Assembly: GCA_963719055.1 (NCBI GenBank)
Contig: CAVRAU010000024.1
Location: 105,507-169,506 of the forward strand
Reading direction: 5' to 3'
Source: CAXMQZ01 sp963719055
GTDB taxonomy: Bacteria; Acidobacteriota; Thermoanaerobaculia; Multivoradales; JAHEKO01
Length of the DNA stretch: 64,000 nt
Part shown: in pieces, positions 20,222 to 29,115 of the stretch
How positions within the stretch are numbered: position 1 is the stretch's first letter
Layout of the letters: each line of letters begins with the position of its first letter
The notes under the pieces: generated by a model
Told to the model about the DNA's origin: nothing
The model's input: only the letters and a program-made list of their open reading frames with translations
Database searches by the model: none
Program-made: the position numbers and the translations under genes

Positions 20222-20482
20222 CTATCTCCTCTTCTTTGTGGTTCCGGTACCGGTAACCAGCTGTACTGCCATGTCGACGAATTCGAGCATCACGGAGATC
20301 ACTCCGTTCCAGCTCAACTCGGTCAGATCCGAGCCCAGACGGCGGCGATCGATGCTGTTCCGGACACGGCCGAAGAACCCCAAGCTAGTGGGCTCACCGA
20401 TATCCGCCAGCTCGCCAATGGGCGAGCCCATTTCGGCGTCGCTGGGCTCCGGTGGGTGCCGCGCGTCGGGTTCGTCGTTCAT
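20222..20482 (-). CDS. Small hypothetical protein coupled to the ECF sigma factor
   Basis: 86 residues: an acidic, proline-rich N-terminus (MNDEPDARHPPEPSDAEMGS), a middle region SLGFFGRVRNSIDRRRLGSD and a single amphipathic or weakly hydrophobic helix (GVISVMLEFVDMAVQLV) before a basic end KKRR. Its start codon overlaps the sigma factor stop (ATGA). Position immediately after a sigma factor would suit a regulator of that sigma, but no anti-sigma zinc motif is present, so the function is unknown. Confidence 0.65.
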   Translation of the reverse strand: MNDEPDARHPPEPSDAEMGSPIGELADIGEPTSLGFFGRVRNSIDRRRLGSDLTELSWNGVISVMLEFVDMAVQLVTGTGTTKKRR

Positions 20483-21084
20483 GGCTTGTCCTGTCCTTCG
20501 CCGAAGCCGCTATCGTAGACTCGTCGAAACTCCTCACGACCGCGTTTGATCCGCATCTTGACGGCCGACAAAGACAAGTCCAGCTCCTCGGCAATCTCCG
20601 CGTAGCTGAGCCCATCGGCGTCCCTGAGGATCAAGGATACTCGGAGGCTTTCCGACATCTCGTCGAGCGCCGCCGCGATGCGCCGTCTCTCGTCGGCTGC
20701 GCTCAGATTCTGCTCGGCCCGCGGTGAGGTCTGAAGATCCACTCGGGACTCCACCTCGGGGGATTCGATGCTGACAAACGACTTGTTTCTCTGTTTCTGA
20801 TTGAAATTCAGGCAGTGATTGATCTTGATGCGCTGCAGCCAGGTCGAGAACTTCGACCGGCCTTCGAATCGACGCAGACCGAAAAAGGCTTTGACAAAGA
20901 CCTCCTGCGCCAGATCCTCCGCGTCGACGGAGGATCCGGTCAGGTATCTGCAGTTGGCCAGAATCCGTTCCTGGTGGCGGCGAACGAGAAGCTCGAAAGC
21001 CCGAACATCCCCACCCGCGACGCTCACGGAGCGCTCGACCAACTGTTCGTCCGTCGATTCGTCGTTACGCGACAATTCACCCAC
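20479..21084 (-). CDS. RNA polymerase ECF-type sigma factor
   Basis: 201 residues. Region 2 is clear (RAFELLVRRHQERILANCRY; DAEDLAQEVFVKAFFGLRRF; KFSTWLQRIKINHCLNF) and region 4 is a helix-turn-helix (GLSYAEIAEELDLSLSAVKMRIKRGREEF). Start is the GTG at 21084; the frame is closed by TAG just upstream, so no longer form exists unless there is a base error. The gene lies 18 bases after mscL and overlaps the next orf, so it is probably expressed with two mechanosensitive channels, suggesting a role in the osmotic or envelope response. Confidence 0.92.
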   Translation of the reverse strand: MGELSRNDESTDEQLVERSVSVAGGDVRAFELLVRRHQERILANCRYLTGSSVDAEDLAQEVFVKAFFGLRRFEGRSKFSTWLQRIKINHCLNFNQKQRNKSFVSIESPEVESRVDLQTSPRAEQNLSAADERRRIAAALDEMSESLRVSLILRDADGLSYAEIAEELDLSLSAVKMRIKRGREEFRRVYDSGFGEGQDKP

Positions 21085-21102
21085 CCGTTGCCATAGTTGC
21101 GC

Positions 21103-21537
21103 CTAGCTCTTGGCTCCGCCTCCCTGGAGAGCGTCGCGGATCTCTTCGAGAAGAACGACCTCCTGCGGCGGCGCTGCTGGCTTCGCTTCTTCCTGCTTCT
21201 TCCATTTATTGATGTTGCGGACCAGCATGAAGACCGCAAAGGCGACGATGAGAAAGGTCAGGATGGTATTGACGAAGACGCCGTAGTTGATGGTCACGGC
21301 TCCGGCCTCCTGAGCCATGGCCAGCGTCGCATACGGTCCCGATGCCTCTGCACCTTGCTTGAGCACCACGAACATATCCGAGAAGTTCACGTTTCCCAGA
21401 AACAGCCCGATCACCGGCATCAGGAGATCATCCACTAGCGACTTGACGATCGGGGTAAACGCACCGCCGATGATGATACCGATGGCCATATCCAGGACGT
21501 TACCCTTCATGGCGAATTCCTTGAATTCCTTAAACAT
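21103..21537 (-). CDS. mscL: Large-conductance mechanosensitive channel MscL
   Basis: 144 residues, normal length. MFKEFKEFAMKGNVLDMAIG is the classic N-terminal helix plus start of TM1, followed by IIGGAFTPIVKSLVDDLLMP and a second TM FVNTILTFLIVAFAVFMLVR, then the cytoplasmic helix KKQEEAKPAAPPQEVVLLEEIRDAL in pieces. It forms a homopentameric emergency release valve in the inner membrane under hypo-osmotic shock. A strong AGGAGGG ribosome-binding site precedes the ATG. First gene of the operon with the ECF sigma factor. Confidence 0.97.
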   Translation of the reverse strand: MFKEFKEFAMKGNVLDMAIGIIIGGAFTPIVKSLVDDLLMPVIGLFLGNVNFSDMFVVLKQGAEASGPYATLAMAQEAGAVTINYGVFVNTILTFLIVAFAVFMLVRNINKWKKQEEAKPAAPPQEVVLLEEIRDALQGGGAKS

Positions 21538-21879
21538 GATTCAACCCTCCTTCTGGTTTCCATTTCGACCCATGGCCAGGACCATATCCAGAGTCCCTGC
21601 CATCGGGTCCTTCTCTGTTCTTTGACCGTTTCGGCGGTCGGAAGTCACATCCGACCAGGGCTCCGAGAGGAGCCCAGAGCCTGAGACGTGCCCCGCCGTC
21701 TGTCCTCTCTGAGAGCAGATTATGACCTAGACGATCGAGTTTCCAGCGCCAAACAGGACCTACTCGCAGATTCCCCGGGTCGAGTTGTCCTGCTGGATGA
21801 GATCCAGCCGCTCCGTCTTGAACGAATTCATCTCGGCTACACCGGCGGGAGTGGTGGCAGAGACCAACCAGAGCCGCTA
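21538..21879 (-). other. Intergenic region between SBBP gene and mscL
   Basis: About 340 bases with no gene I can support. An open frame continues here from the SBBP gene, but only because its true stop at 21880 is missed in the shifted frame. The stretch holds a perfect 7-bp stem hairpin (see terminator) and must contain the promoter of the mscL operon; I cannot name -35/-10 boxes with confidence. Confidence 0.5.
21658..21675 (-). terminator. Hairpin downstream of the SBBP gene
   Basis: A perfect inverted repeat GGGCTCC - GAGA - GGAGCCC (7-bp stem, GNRA-like 4-base loop) about 205 bases past the SBBP stop and upstream of mscL. No U-run follows on the minus strand, so it may be a processing or pausing hairpin rather than an intrinsic terminator. 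Confidence 0.35.
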
Positions 21880-24115
21880 TCACTTCCACTTCGAGGCGTC
21901 GCTGGACTCGAATCCGTCGGCGAAGATCATCATGAGTGTCGACTCCCGGATCGACGTGGCCGATGAACGCATCCGAGGTACCGCCGTTGTAGCTTTCGTC
22001 GAACGCTCCCGCGGTGGTTGGAAAGTCCGGCGACCGGGTGTATCCGGCCACATAGAAGGTCCCCCCCGGGTCCGTGCCGCCCACCAGGGGCCGATCTTCC
22101 CCCGATCCGCCCAGGTAGGTCCCGAAGTCGAGAGTCGAGAGATCGGCGGCGAGTCGCGCCACGAAACCGTCGGCGGTCGGCGAGTTGAGGGGCAAAGCGG
22201 GATCACAATCCCCGTCTAGGCCGCAGGTGTCATCGATGCCGTCTCCGGCTGTCGGAAAGTCGATGGATGTGGTCTCCCCAACGACGTAGATGGCCCCATC
22301 CGCCCCGATGTCGATCGAGCGGATCGACTCGTGATCCGAGCCACCGAAGTAGGTCAGTGCCACCGTGATCTCGAGATCGGGGTCGTAGATGGCGACAAAT
22401 CCGTCGGAGCGGGGCACCAGCAGCGGACCCTGACCGTCACAGAGACCGTCCGTGCCGCACGTCGTATCGAACGCACCCTCCGTGGCGGGCAGGTCGTTCA
22501 TGTAGGTCTGGCCGACCGCAACAACGTAGCCATCACGCGCGACGACATCGTTGAAATAGGTCCGGCTGCTTCCACTCTGGCTTTCCGGGTAGTAGCTCAG
22601 GTAGGCCATGCGGGTGGTCAGGTCGGCGTCAAAGCGCGCCAGGTATCCCGTGATCGCGTAGTCGAAGCCATCGGTCATGAACACCGTGCCGTCCGGCGCC
22701 ACATCGACGCTCGAGGCGATGTTTCCACCCAGGTAGGTCATCGCCTGCAGAGTCGTCAGATCAGCAGAGAGCTTGCCGGCGAAGCCTTCGTACTCGCGGA
22801 TGCCAAAGGGTCCCGGCGGGCAGCAGGTCGACTGGTAGGCCCCCGGCGTGATGGGAAAGCTCGGGTCGTTGGTGGAGCCGCCAAAGTAGATGCCGCCATT
22901 TCCCAGTGCGACGGTCCTCGGGTAGTCGGAGGGAGTGACCACCGCGGAGGCCTGGAGTGACGACAGGTCGGGACTGAATCTGACGACAAAACCTCCGCCC
23001 GTGGGCGTGGTGTCGTTCCAGTTGTAGGCGCCGTCGGTCACGGGGAATCCGTATCCCGCCTGGCCGACCGCGATGAGGCCCTCGGAGTCGAGGACGATGT
23101 CCTCCACCCGGTCGAAGTACTCGGTGCCGATGTAGGTGGAAGCGATGACTGTCGACAGGTCAGCGCTCATGAGGGTGACAAAGCCGTCGGGGTACGCGCT
23201 GTCGAGAGTTTCGTCGTAACCGAGATGAACTGGGAAATCCGGCGACTGAGTGGCGCCCGCGACGTAGACTCCCGCATCAGCAACCACCAGGCCGTGGATG
23301 ATGTCGTCGTCGTAATTGCCCGGAGGAGAGGGGTTGTGACCGCCGAGATAGGTCGATTCCAGCAACGGGTCGATGACGAGCTCGCGCTGCCTGTCGTAGG
23401 GGCCGACACGGAAACCGTAGTGGCCGAGCTCCCCTGGAGCGTACGCCACCTGCACGGGCTGACGACGACCATCGAGGGTCTGGTAGGCGACCGGTGCTGT
23501 GAACACGATCTCACCGAGAGAGGTCGCCAGGACCAGTCGGCCGTCGTTGGCGACCTGCAGGTCATCTACCCCTTCGACGACGACGTCGATCACGGCGACG
23601 TCACCTCCCGGCGCCACGTGAAACAGCTTCTCGACGTTGTTACCGGACGCTTGCAGCGATACCCGGATCCCGGGATACAGCTCGCCGAGATCCACGCCCT
23701 CGAAAGTCTCGAGCCGTGACCTCCAGGCCCGCGGGTCGTTCCCCTTGTATTGGCTGACGCGGACAGGACTCGGCTCGGAGCCCCGCGCGAGCATCGGCAG
23801 ACTGTCGGCGAACGACTCCCGCAGCACCCACTTCGCTGGCTTGCCCTCGCGGGTCGTCCGCTGGAGGGCGTACACGAGTTGGCTCTTCGCCGTTACGAAG
23901 AAGGTCCCAGCAAACGTGCGAGCGTAGAACCGCACGTCGTCATGAGCGATCTGCCCCTGGTTGCGGATGAAAGGGATCTGCACCGAGCCCAACCGGTTCG
24001 CGACGGCCTGGGGCTCCAGCCCTCCGGTCGCCGCCGCCTGAGCCGACGTCTGGGCCAGGAGCCCAGCAACGCACACCAGGCTCGGGATCACGAAACAAAG
24101 TGACCAGCGTTTCAT
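21880..24115 (-). CDS. SBBP-repeat beta-propeller secreted protein with FESSDASKW tail (frame broken near 21945)
   Basis: The ATG at 24115 (GAGGAAGACG upstream) gives signal peptide MKRWSLCFVIPSLVCVAGLL. An N-terminal beta domain (PFIRNQGQIAHDDVRFYART) is followed by about seven SBBP repeats of the type DGFVARLAADLSTLDFGTYL / GGSGEDRPLVGGTDPGGTFY / VAGYTRSPDFPTTAGAFD. After HVDPGVDT the frame shifts by one base and the protein ends MIFADGFESSDASKWK at 21880. SBBP proteins are large secreted propellers of unknown ligand, common in acidobacteria and myxobacteria. The shared tail suggests a common export or anchoring route. Confidence 0.82.
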
Positions 24116-24304
24116 CGTCTTCCTCCATCCACGAATGTCAAGGCCTTGGCTCCACTGATTCCAAGTGTACCTCTCGATGTTCACAGAAGTGTCACGGGGA
24201 GAAACCCAGCGGCTGCCCGCCTCCGATGCCTGGGCAACGCGGACCCCTAACCACCAGCCAGGGAGGGGACAAGCCCCTCCACTACGCGGCGCAGCCTTCT
24301 CTTC

Positions 24305-27300
24305 TCAGCTCAGTAGCAGGCGCAGGTCGTCGGCCGTCAGGTCACGCAGAGACTGTCCTTCACCACCCAGGATCGCTTCGGCGAGATCACGCTTGGCGCG
24401 CTGCAGATCGAGGAGCTTCTCTTCCACGGTATCCCGCGCGATCATGCGATAGGCGAAGACCGGTTGGGTCTGGCCGATGCGGTGGGTGCGGTCGATCGCC
24501 TGCGCCTCGACCGCCGGGTTCCACCAGGGGTCGAGCAGGAAGACATAGCCGGCCGCGGTGAGGTTGAGACCTAGACCACCGGCCTTGAGGCTGATCAGGA
24601 ACAGATTGCAGTCGGGATCGTTCTGGAACCGCTCGACGACCTCGCCACGGTCACGGGTCTTGCCGTCCAGGTAGGCATAGGTCGACCCCAGCTCGTCGAG
24701 GTGCTTGCGGACATAGCCCAGAAGGGTCGTGAACTGGGAGAACACCAGGACTTTGTGGCCCTCTTCGAGGACCTCCCCGACCTGATCGAAGAGGGTTTCG
24801 AGCTTGGCGCTCCCCGCCTCCTCCCATGACGTGTCGACGAGCCCCGGATGGCAGGCGACCTGGCGCAGACGCAGCAGGGCCTCGAGCACCTGGATCGCCG
24901 AGCCGGAGACGCCGTGCGTCTCGACCTGATCCATCAGACTCACCTGGTAGCTGGCGCGCAGCCGGTCATAGATCTCGCGCTGCTCCTCTCGCATGTCGCA
25001 GAGGAGAACCTGTTCGGTTTTGGGCGGCAGATCGGGGAGGACCTGCGCCTTGGTCCGCCGCAGGATGAAAGGCCGCAGGTCTTCGGCCAACTGCTCCAGC
25101 TCCCGCTTGCTGGGCGCCCGAGCGGCAGTGAGAACCTCGAGCCGCGGCAGCTTGCCGAGAAGATTGGGATTGAGGAACTCGAAGATCGATCCCAGCTCGC
25201 CAAGGTGGTTCTCGATCGGCGTGCCGGTGAGAGCCAGGCGATGGCGCGCCACCAGGAGGCGGCTGGCCTTGGCGGTCTGCGAGGACGGGTTCTTGATGGC
25301 CTGCGCCTCGTCGAGAATCACCGTGTCGAACTCGACGGTGGAGAGATAGCTGATGTCGCGGCGCAAGGTCCCGTAGGTGGTCACGATGATGTCGAACTCG
25401 TCGAGACGCTCCCGCAACTCCTCACGACCGGCGCCCCGATACTCGACGACTTTGAGCTTCGGGGCGAAATGGGCGGCCTCGTCGATCCAGTTGTAGACCA
25501 CACTCCGCGGAGCCACCACCAGGTACGGGAGCTTGGTGGTTTTCGACGGTGCTCGATGGGTCAGCAGGAGAGCCAGCACCTGGACGGTCTTTCCCAGACC
25601 CATATCGTCGGCCAACACGCCGCCGAGACCGAATTCGCGCAGGAAGTTGAGCCAGGCCAGACCGTGGCGCTGATAGGTACGCAGCGTGCCGCCAAAACCA
25701 CGCGGCTCCTTCTTCGGTTTGATGCGCTCGAACGACGACAGCTTCTGTCGCAGCTTGGAAAAGGCGGCGTCGACGTCGGCAGGGGGCATCGCCGTCAGCA
25801 AGGCATCGACGATCAGGGCCTGCGAAGAGAGAAAGCGAAGCCCGTCGCTGGTGGAGCCGCGGGCCGCCTTGGCGAGCGAGTCATAGGTCTCGACCCAGGA
25901 GTCGGGCAGCAGACCCTGCGAGCCATCTTCGAGCTTGATAAAACGATCACCACGCGAGACGGCATCGAGGACTCGTGAGAGCTCCAGTCGGTGGCCGGCG
26001 AAATCCACCTGGCCGCTGAGATCGAACCAGTCGACACCGCTCTCGATGCGCAGGCTCGGGGGACCCGGCGGGCTTACCGATCGACCCTGGACCTCGACGG
26101 TCCAGTCCTCCTGCAGCAGCGGCTCGATGACGGCCGGCAGCTTGCTCGGATCGAGCTCGAGCGCCTGAACTCCACCGTCCGTGGATTCGACCGGTTGCAG
26201 ACCGAGCTCGAGAAGGCGGATCACGGCCGCATGCTCACGGTCCAGATCACGCCGCAACAACGTGCGCTTCTCCCAGTCGACGATCGAAGAACGGGCATCC
26301 TCGGCGCTGATCCGCAAAGCGCCGTAGTCGAAGGACAGCTCGGCCACAAAGGACGTATCGAGAGCAAGGGGCGCGGGCTCGAGGGCGAGTCTGGGCTCTG
26401 GAGGTACGGACTCCTCTTCCAGACCGAGCTCCGGCGGGAATTCGAGCGGCGGCAGCGCCTGCAGCTCGAGCAGCTCCGCGAGAGCCTGCCCGACCTCCTT
26501 TTCAGGGATGACGAGATCGCCACCACCCCGCAGGAGGGTGATCCAGGGCAGATCTCTGGACCGGTCGAGCGCCAGGCGACCGATGGACTCGGTGAACACG
26601 ACCAGCGCCGGGGTGTTGTCATGCGAGGCCCGGTCGGAGGGCGAGAGAATCAGCTGCGGGTCGCCCAGCGGGATGCTGTCGCCGGCGCGCTCGAGTGCCC
26701 CGTTTAGATGCGCCTCACCCGCAGAGTCGATTCTGAGATGTAGTGCCAGATGCCAAGCGCCTCCTGTCTCCCAACGCAACGGCTGCAGACTGGCCTGCGT
26801 GCGGCCGTCCCACCAGCTCAGCGCGTGCTGTGCGCAAAGATGCGACAGGACCGAATCAAAGAGCTGATGCGGTAGGCGCAGGCTGCGAATCCCGGTCGGC
26901 GTTTTCGCCCGGCGCTGACCCGCCGCCTTGCGTCGAGGAGACGAGCTGGGCAGCTCGGTCACCAGGGCCAGCAAGCCCCCCGACTCCGTTGCCTGGCTGC
27001 CGTTCGGACCGCGGGGCAGGAGTAGCTGCTCGAGCTCGTGGTGCCCGACCCGCGCCCGCTTGGGCTTGCCGGACTTTCCGGAGGCGCCGACCGTGCGCCC
27101 GAACACATCGAGAATCAGACCCGAGGTGTCGAGGCTGGCGGCCGTATTGATGGCAAACTCTATGGCGACAGTCGACCGCGCCACAGGTGAGGCCGGCGCC
27201 ATGGAGCGACCCGGCGGCGTGTCGAGTTGATCTCTCAGAGAGGCGAGATGAGACCGCCAGGAGGTGGCGATCGCACGCCCGCGTCGGCCGGTAGCCGACG

Positions 27301-27847
27301 CCGACCGCTGACGAGGAGCTCTTGTGCGGCGCACACTTTTCTTGGCTCTCGCGGGGCCGGAGCTGCTGCTGGGGGGCGATTCGACCAGACTGCCGCCGGC
27401 AAGCCGGGCAAGATCCTCCCAGCTCGCGGCACGGTCGCGGCGTAAACCCAGGCGATCCTTGCCTGGGGGCTGATGCTCCGAGCCGGTCTCCGCCAGCGCC
27501 AGGAGAACTGCCCAGATATGGCTGCAGAGCTGTCCACCGGCAAATCGCCGGCACTCGCAGAAGGTGTGCACCCGTCGCTTTGAGACCCGGGTCCAGTCGA
27601 TTCCCACCCGAAAGGCCTCCAACTCGTCGCCCTCGACTCCCTTGACGATCGCCAGCGCGCGGGGACCATCGATCTCGACCTCTACCCGGCCGGCGTGGAG
27701 GCACTCAGATCCGAGCTCCCTTTCCTGCGGTTTGAAGTGGGAAACACTCCGCTTGTACAGCGGCACCAGCCCGTCAGCGGCTGCGGCAGTGCGCGGCCTC
27801 CCCCGATCTTTCCGCTTTCTCCCCTTTGTCGAACGCTTCTCGTTCAT
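24305..27847 (-). CDS. SNF2-family DNA-dependent ATPase with SWIM zinc finger
   Basis: 1180 residues from the ATG at 27847 (a TTG at 27877 is also in frame). A basic N-terminal tail precedes a SWIM finger (CECRRFAGGQLCSH, CxCx8CxH) at ~100-115, a long insert and a bacterial SNF2-associated region, then the motor: LADDMGLGKTVQVLALLL (~748), VILDEAQAIKNPSSQ (~848), LTGTPIENHLGEL, and helicase C with LISLKAGGLGLNLTAAG and THRIGQTQPV. Such bacterial Swi2/Snf2 proteins act on DNA-bound RNA polymerase or nucleoprotein; the exact task is unknown. No restriction or phage-defence genes are adjacent. Confidence 0.92.
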   Translation of the reverse strand: MNEKRSTKGRKRKDRGRPRTAAAADGLVPLYKRSVSHFKPQERELGSECLHAGRVEVEIDGPRALAIVKGVEGDELEAFRVGIDWTRVSKRRVHTFCECRRFAGGQLCSHIWAVLLALAETGSEHQPPGKDRLGLRRDRAASWEDLARLAGGSLVESPPSSSSGPARAKKSVRRTRAPRQRSASATGRRGRAIATSWRSHLASLRDQLDTPPGRSMAPASPVARSTVAIEFAINTAASLDTSGLILDVFGRTVGASGKSGKPKRARVGHHELEQLLLPRGPNGSQATESGGLLALVTELPSSSPRRKAAGQRRAKTPTGIRSLRLPHQLFDSVLSHLCAQHALSWWDGRTQASLQPLRWETGGAWHLALHLRIDSAGEAHLNGALERAGDSIPLGDPQLILSPSDRASHDNTPALVVFTESIGRLALDRSRDLPWITLLRGGGDLVIPEKEVGQALAELLELQALPPLEFPPELGLEEESVPPEPRLALEPAPLALDTSFVAELSFDYGALRISAEDARSSIVDWEKRTLLRRDLDREHAAVIRLLELGLQPVESTDGGVQALELDPSKLPAVIEPLLQEDWTVEVQGRSVSPPGPPSLRIESGVDWFDLSGQVDFAGHRLELSRVLDAVSRGDRFIKLEDGSQGLLPDSWVETYDSLAKAARGSTSDGLRFLSSQALIVDALLTAMPPADVDAAFSKLRQKLSSFERIKPKKEPRGFGGTLRTYQRHGLAWLNFLREFGLGGVLADDMGLGKTVQVLALLLTHRAPSKTTKLPYLVVAPRSVVYNWIDEAAHFAPKLKVVEYRGAGREELRERLDEFDIIVTTYGTLRRDISYLSTVEFDTVILDEAQAIKNPSSQTAKASRLLVARHRLALTGTPIENHLGELGSIFEFLNPNLLGKLPRLEVLTAARAPSKRELEQLAEDLRPFILRRTKAQVLPDLPPKTEQVLLCDMREEQREIYDRLRASYQVSLMDQVETHGVSGSAIQVLEALLRLRQVACHPGLVDTSWEEAGSAKLETLFDQVGEVLEEGHKVLVFSQFTTLLGYVRKHLDELGSTYAYLDGKTRDRGEVVERFQNDPDCNLFLISLKAGGLGLNLTAAGYVFLLDPWWNPAVEAQAIDRTHRIGQTQPVFAYRMIARDTVEEKLLDLQRAKRDLAEAILGGEGQSLRDLTADDLRLLLS

Positions 27848-28017
27848 CCCACCAACTCTGACTTCACCTCGTGGCAAGGTCGACTCGGCGGCGTCGGGGC
27901 CTGATTCTCGGTGACGGCGACTAGGGTCGTCATCCGAATGCGCGACGCCGAGCCCATCCTAGCAGGCTGAACGAGGTTTTGGGTACGTATGCCGCAAAAT
28001 TCCTACTCCTCGGGTGT

Positions 28018-28125
28018 TTCTCGAACGAGTCCACGCTCTACAACTTCTCCTACGACAGCGACGAGATCCGCAGCCCGTACTCCAATGAGTGGATCGTGCG
28101 CTCAGGAGTCGGGTACACCTTCTGA
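28018..28125 (+). pseudogene. Possible outer-membrane beta-barrel C-terminal remnant
   Basis: A short frame reads NESTLYNFSYDSDEIRSPYS then NEWIVRSGVGYTF and stop. Alternating aromatic/hydrophobic residues and a terminal Tyr-Thr-Phe are the signature of the last strand of outer-membrane barrels recognised by BamA. Upstream the frame loses sense and meets a stop at 27922, so only the end of a gene is left. This lies in the 356-base gap between the SNF2 gene and the thioredoxin-like gene; the rest of that gap shows nothing recognisable. Confidence 0.35.
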
Positions 28126-28203
28126 CCGGCAAGACCGAGTTACGGTTCTCGCAGCGAAAAGCGGGGTCTTCCGGTATAAAGACTCCACGAGGTCTTGCAC
28201 GGC

Positions 28204-28997
28204 ATGAAGCTACACCCGCCAAAGCGACGAATGCCCGCACTGCGGTTTCCACGGACCGTTGGCGTCAGAGTGTCCGCGGTGCGGAATGTCTTCGACAAAC
28301 TCCGCGACGTCGAGGCTCGTCTGCGTCTGGGTCGATGAAAGACGCAGTCCGACCGGCAACAGCGATACCGGGTCCGAGACGATTCACACTTCTCCCCTGG
28401 CTGGTCGGTCTGATTGCCGTCATCGCTGTGATCGCCGGTTTCGATGCGTCGCAGCAGAAGAGTCCCGCTCCAGCGCCACCTCGACCGTTGCCCGCCGACC
28501 CGCCACCCGCCGAAGAAGTCTTACCCGCCCCGCAACAAACCCGACCTGTACCAGCGGTAGTAGAACCGATCTCGGACTTCGACCCAGTCCCGGAGCCGGC
28601 CGTGGAACCCAAGAAGCTCGCCACGCCCTCCTACACCTGGTATGAAGGGGCCAACGGCTTCGAGCGTGGAATCGAAGAAGCGCAGCAGGAGGGCAAGGCG
28701 CTAGCGGTCTACTTCTACACCGATTGGTGCCCCTATTGCCGTGAGCTCGAGCGCGACCTTCTGAGCCGCGCCAAGGTCGAGGACTTCCTGAAGTACCTGG
28801 TCAAGATCCGGGTCAACCCGGAGAGCGGCCGCCGCGAGCGTCTGCTGGCCAACGAGTACGGAGTGCACGGCTACCCCTCTTTCTTTATTCAGTCAGCACC
28901 CGGAGCTACCCCTCGCAAGATTCGCCGCACCGACCGCGACGGCCTCAAGAGTCCGGAAGACTTCGTCGCCACCCTCGAAAGGGCTGCAGGCAACTAG
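28204..28997 (+). CDS. Zinc-ribbon, membrane-anchored thioredoxin-fold protein (several frame breaks at the 5' end)
   Basis: The intact part starts at the ATG at 28335: a TM helix (LPWLVGLIAVIAVIAGF), a long Pro/Glu linker, then a thioredoxin domain with VYFYTDWCPYCRELERDLL (active-site WCPYC) and the cis-Pro region GVHGYPSFFI. Upstream, in other frames, a double-CxxC zinc ribbon is encoded at 28232-28282 (CPHCGFHGPLASECPRCG) and the segment VFDKLRDVEARLRLG at 28288-28332, both leading into the intact frame after one-base changes. Joined, this makes zinc ribbon - TM - thioredoxin, a layout suited to an inner-membrane protein with a periplasmic redox domain. If the breaks are real, translation may begin at 28335. 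Confidence 0.65.
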
Positions 28998-29115
28998 ACA
29001 AGCCAGTGCTTCCTGTTAGAGGGGTCATTGCTCCGGGGCGCCCGCACCATTAGCCTGAGCCGGGATTTTCAAGGGAGGAGCCGAGATCTCTATACGCTGG
29101 AAGGTCGCTCTGTCC

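Noticed and set aside
24848..26707. Plus-strand frames of 376 and 238 residues opposite the SNF2 gene
   Set aside because: Antisense shadows; the minus-strand frame carries all helicase motifs.
24305..27847. SNF2 helicase as part of a phage-defence island
   Set aside because: Neighbours are SBBP and mscL-type genes, with no nuclease, methylase or other defence partner nearby.
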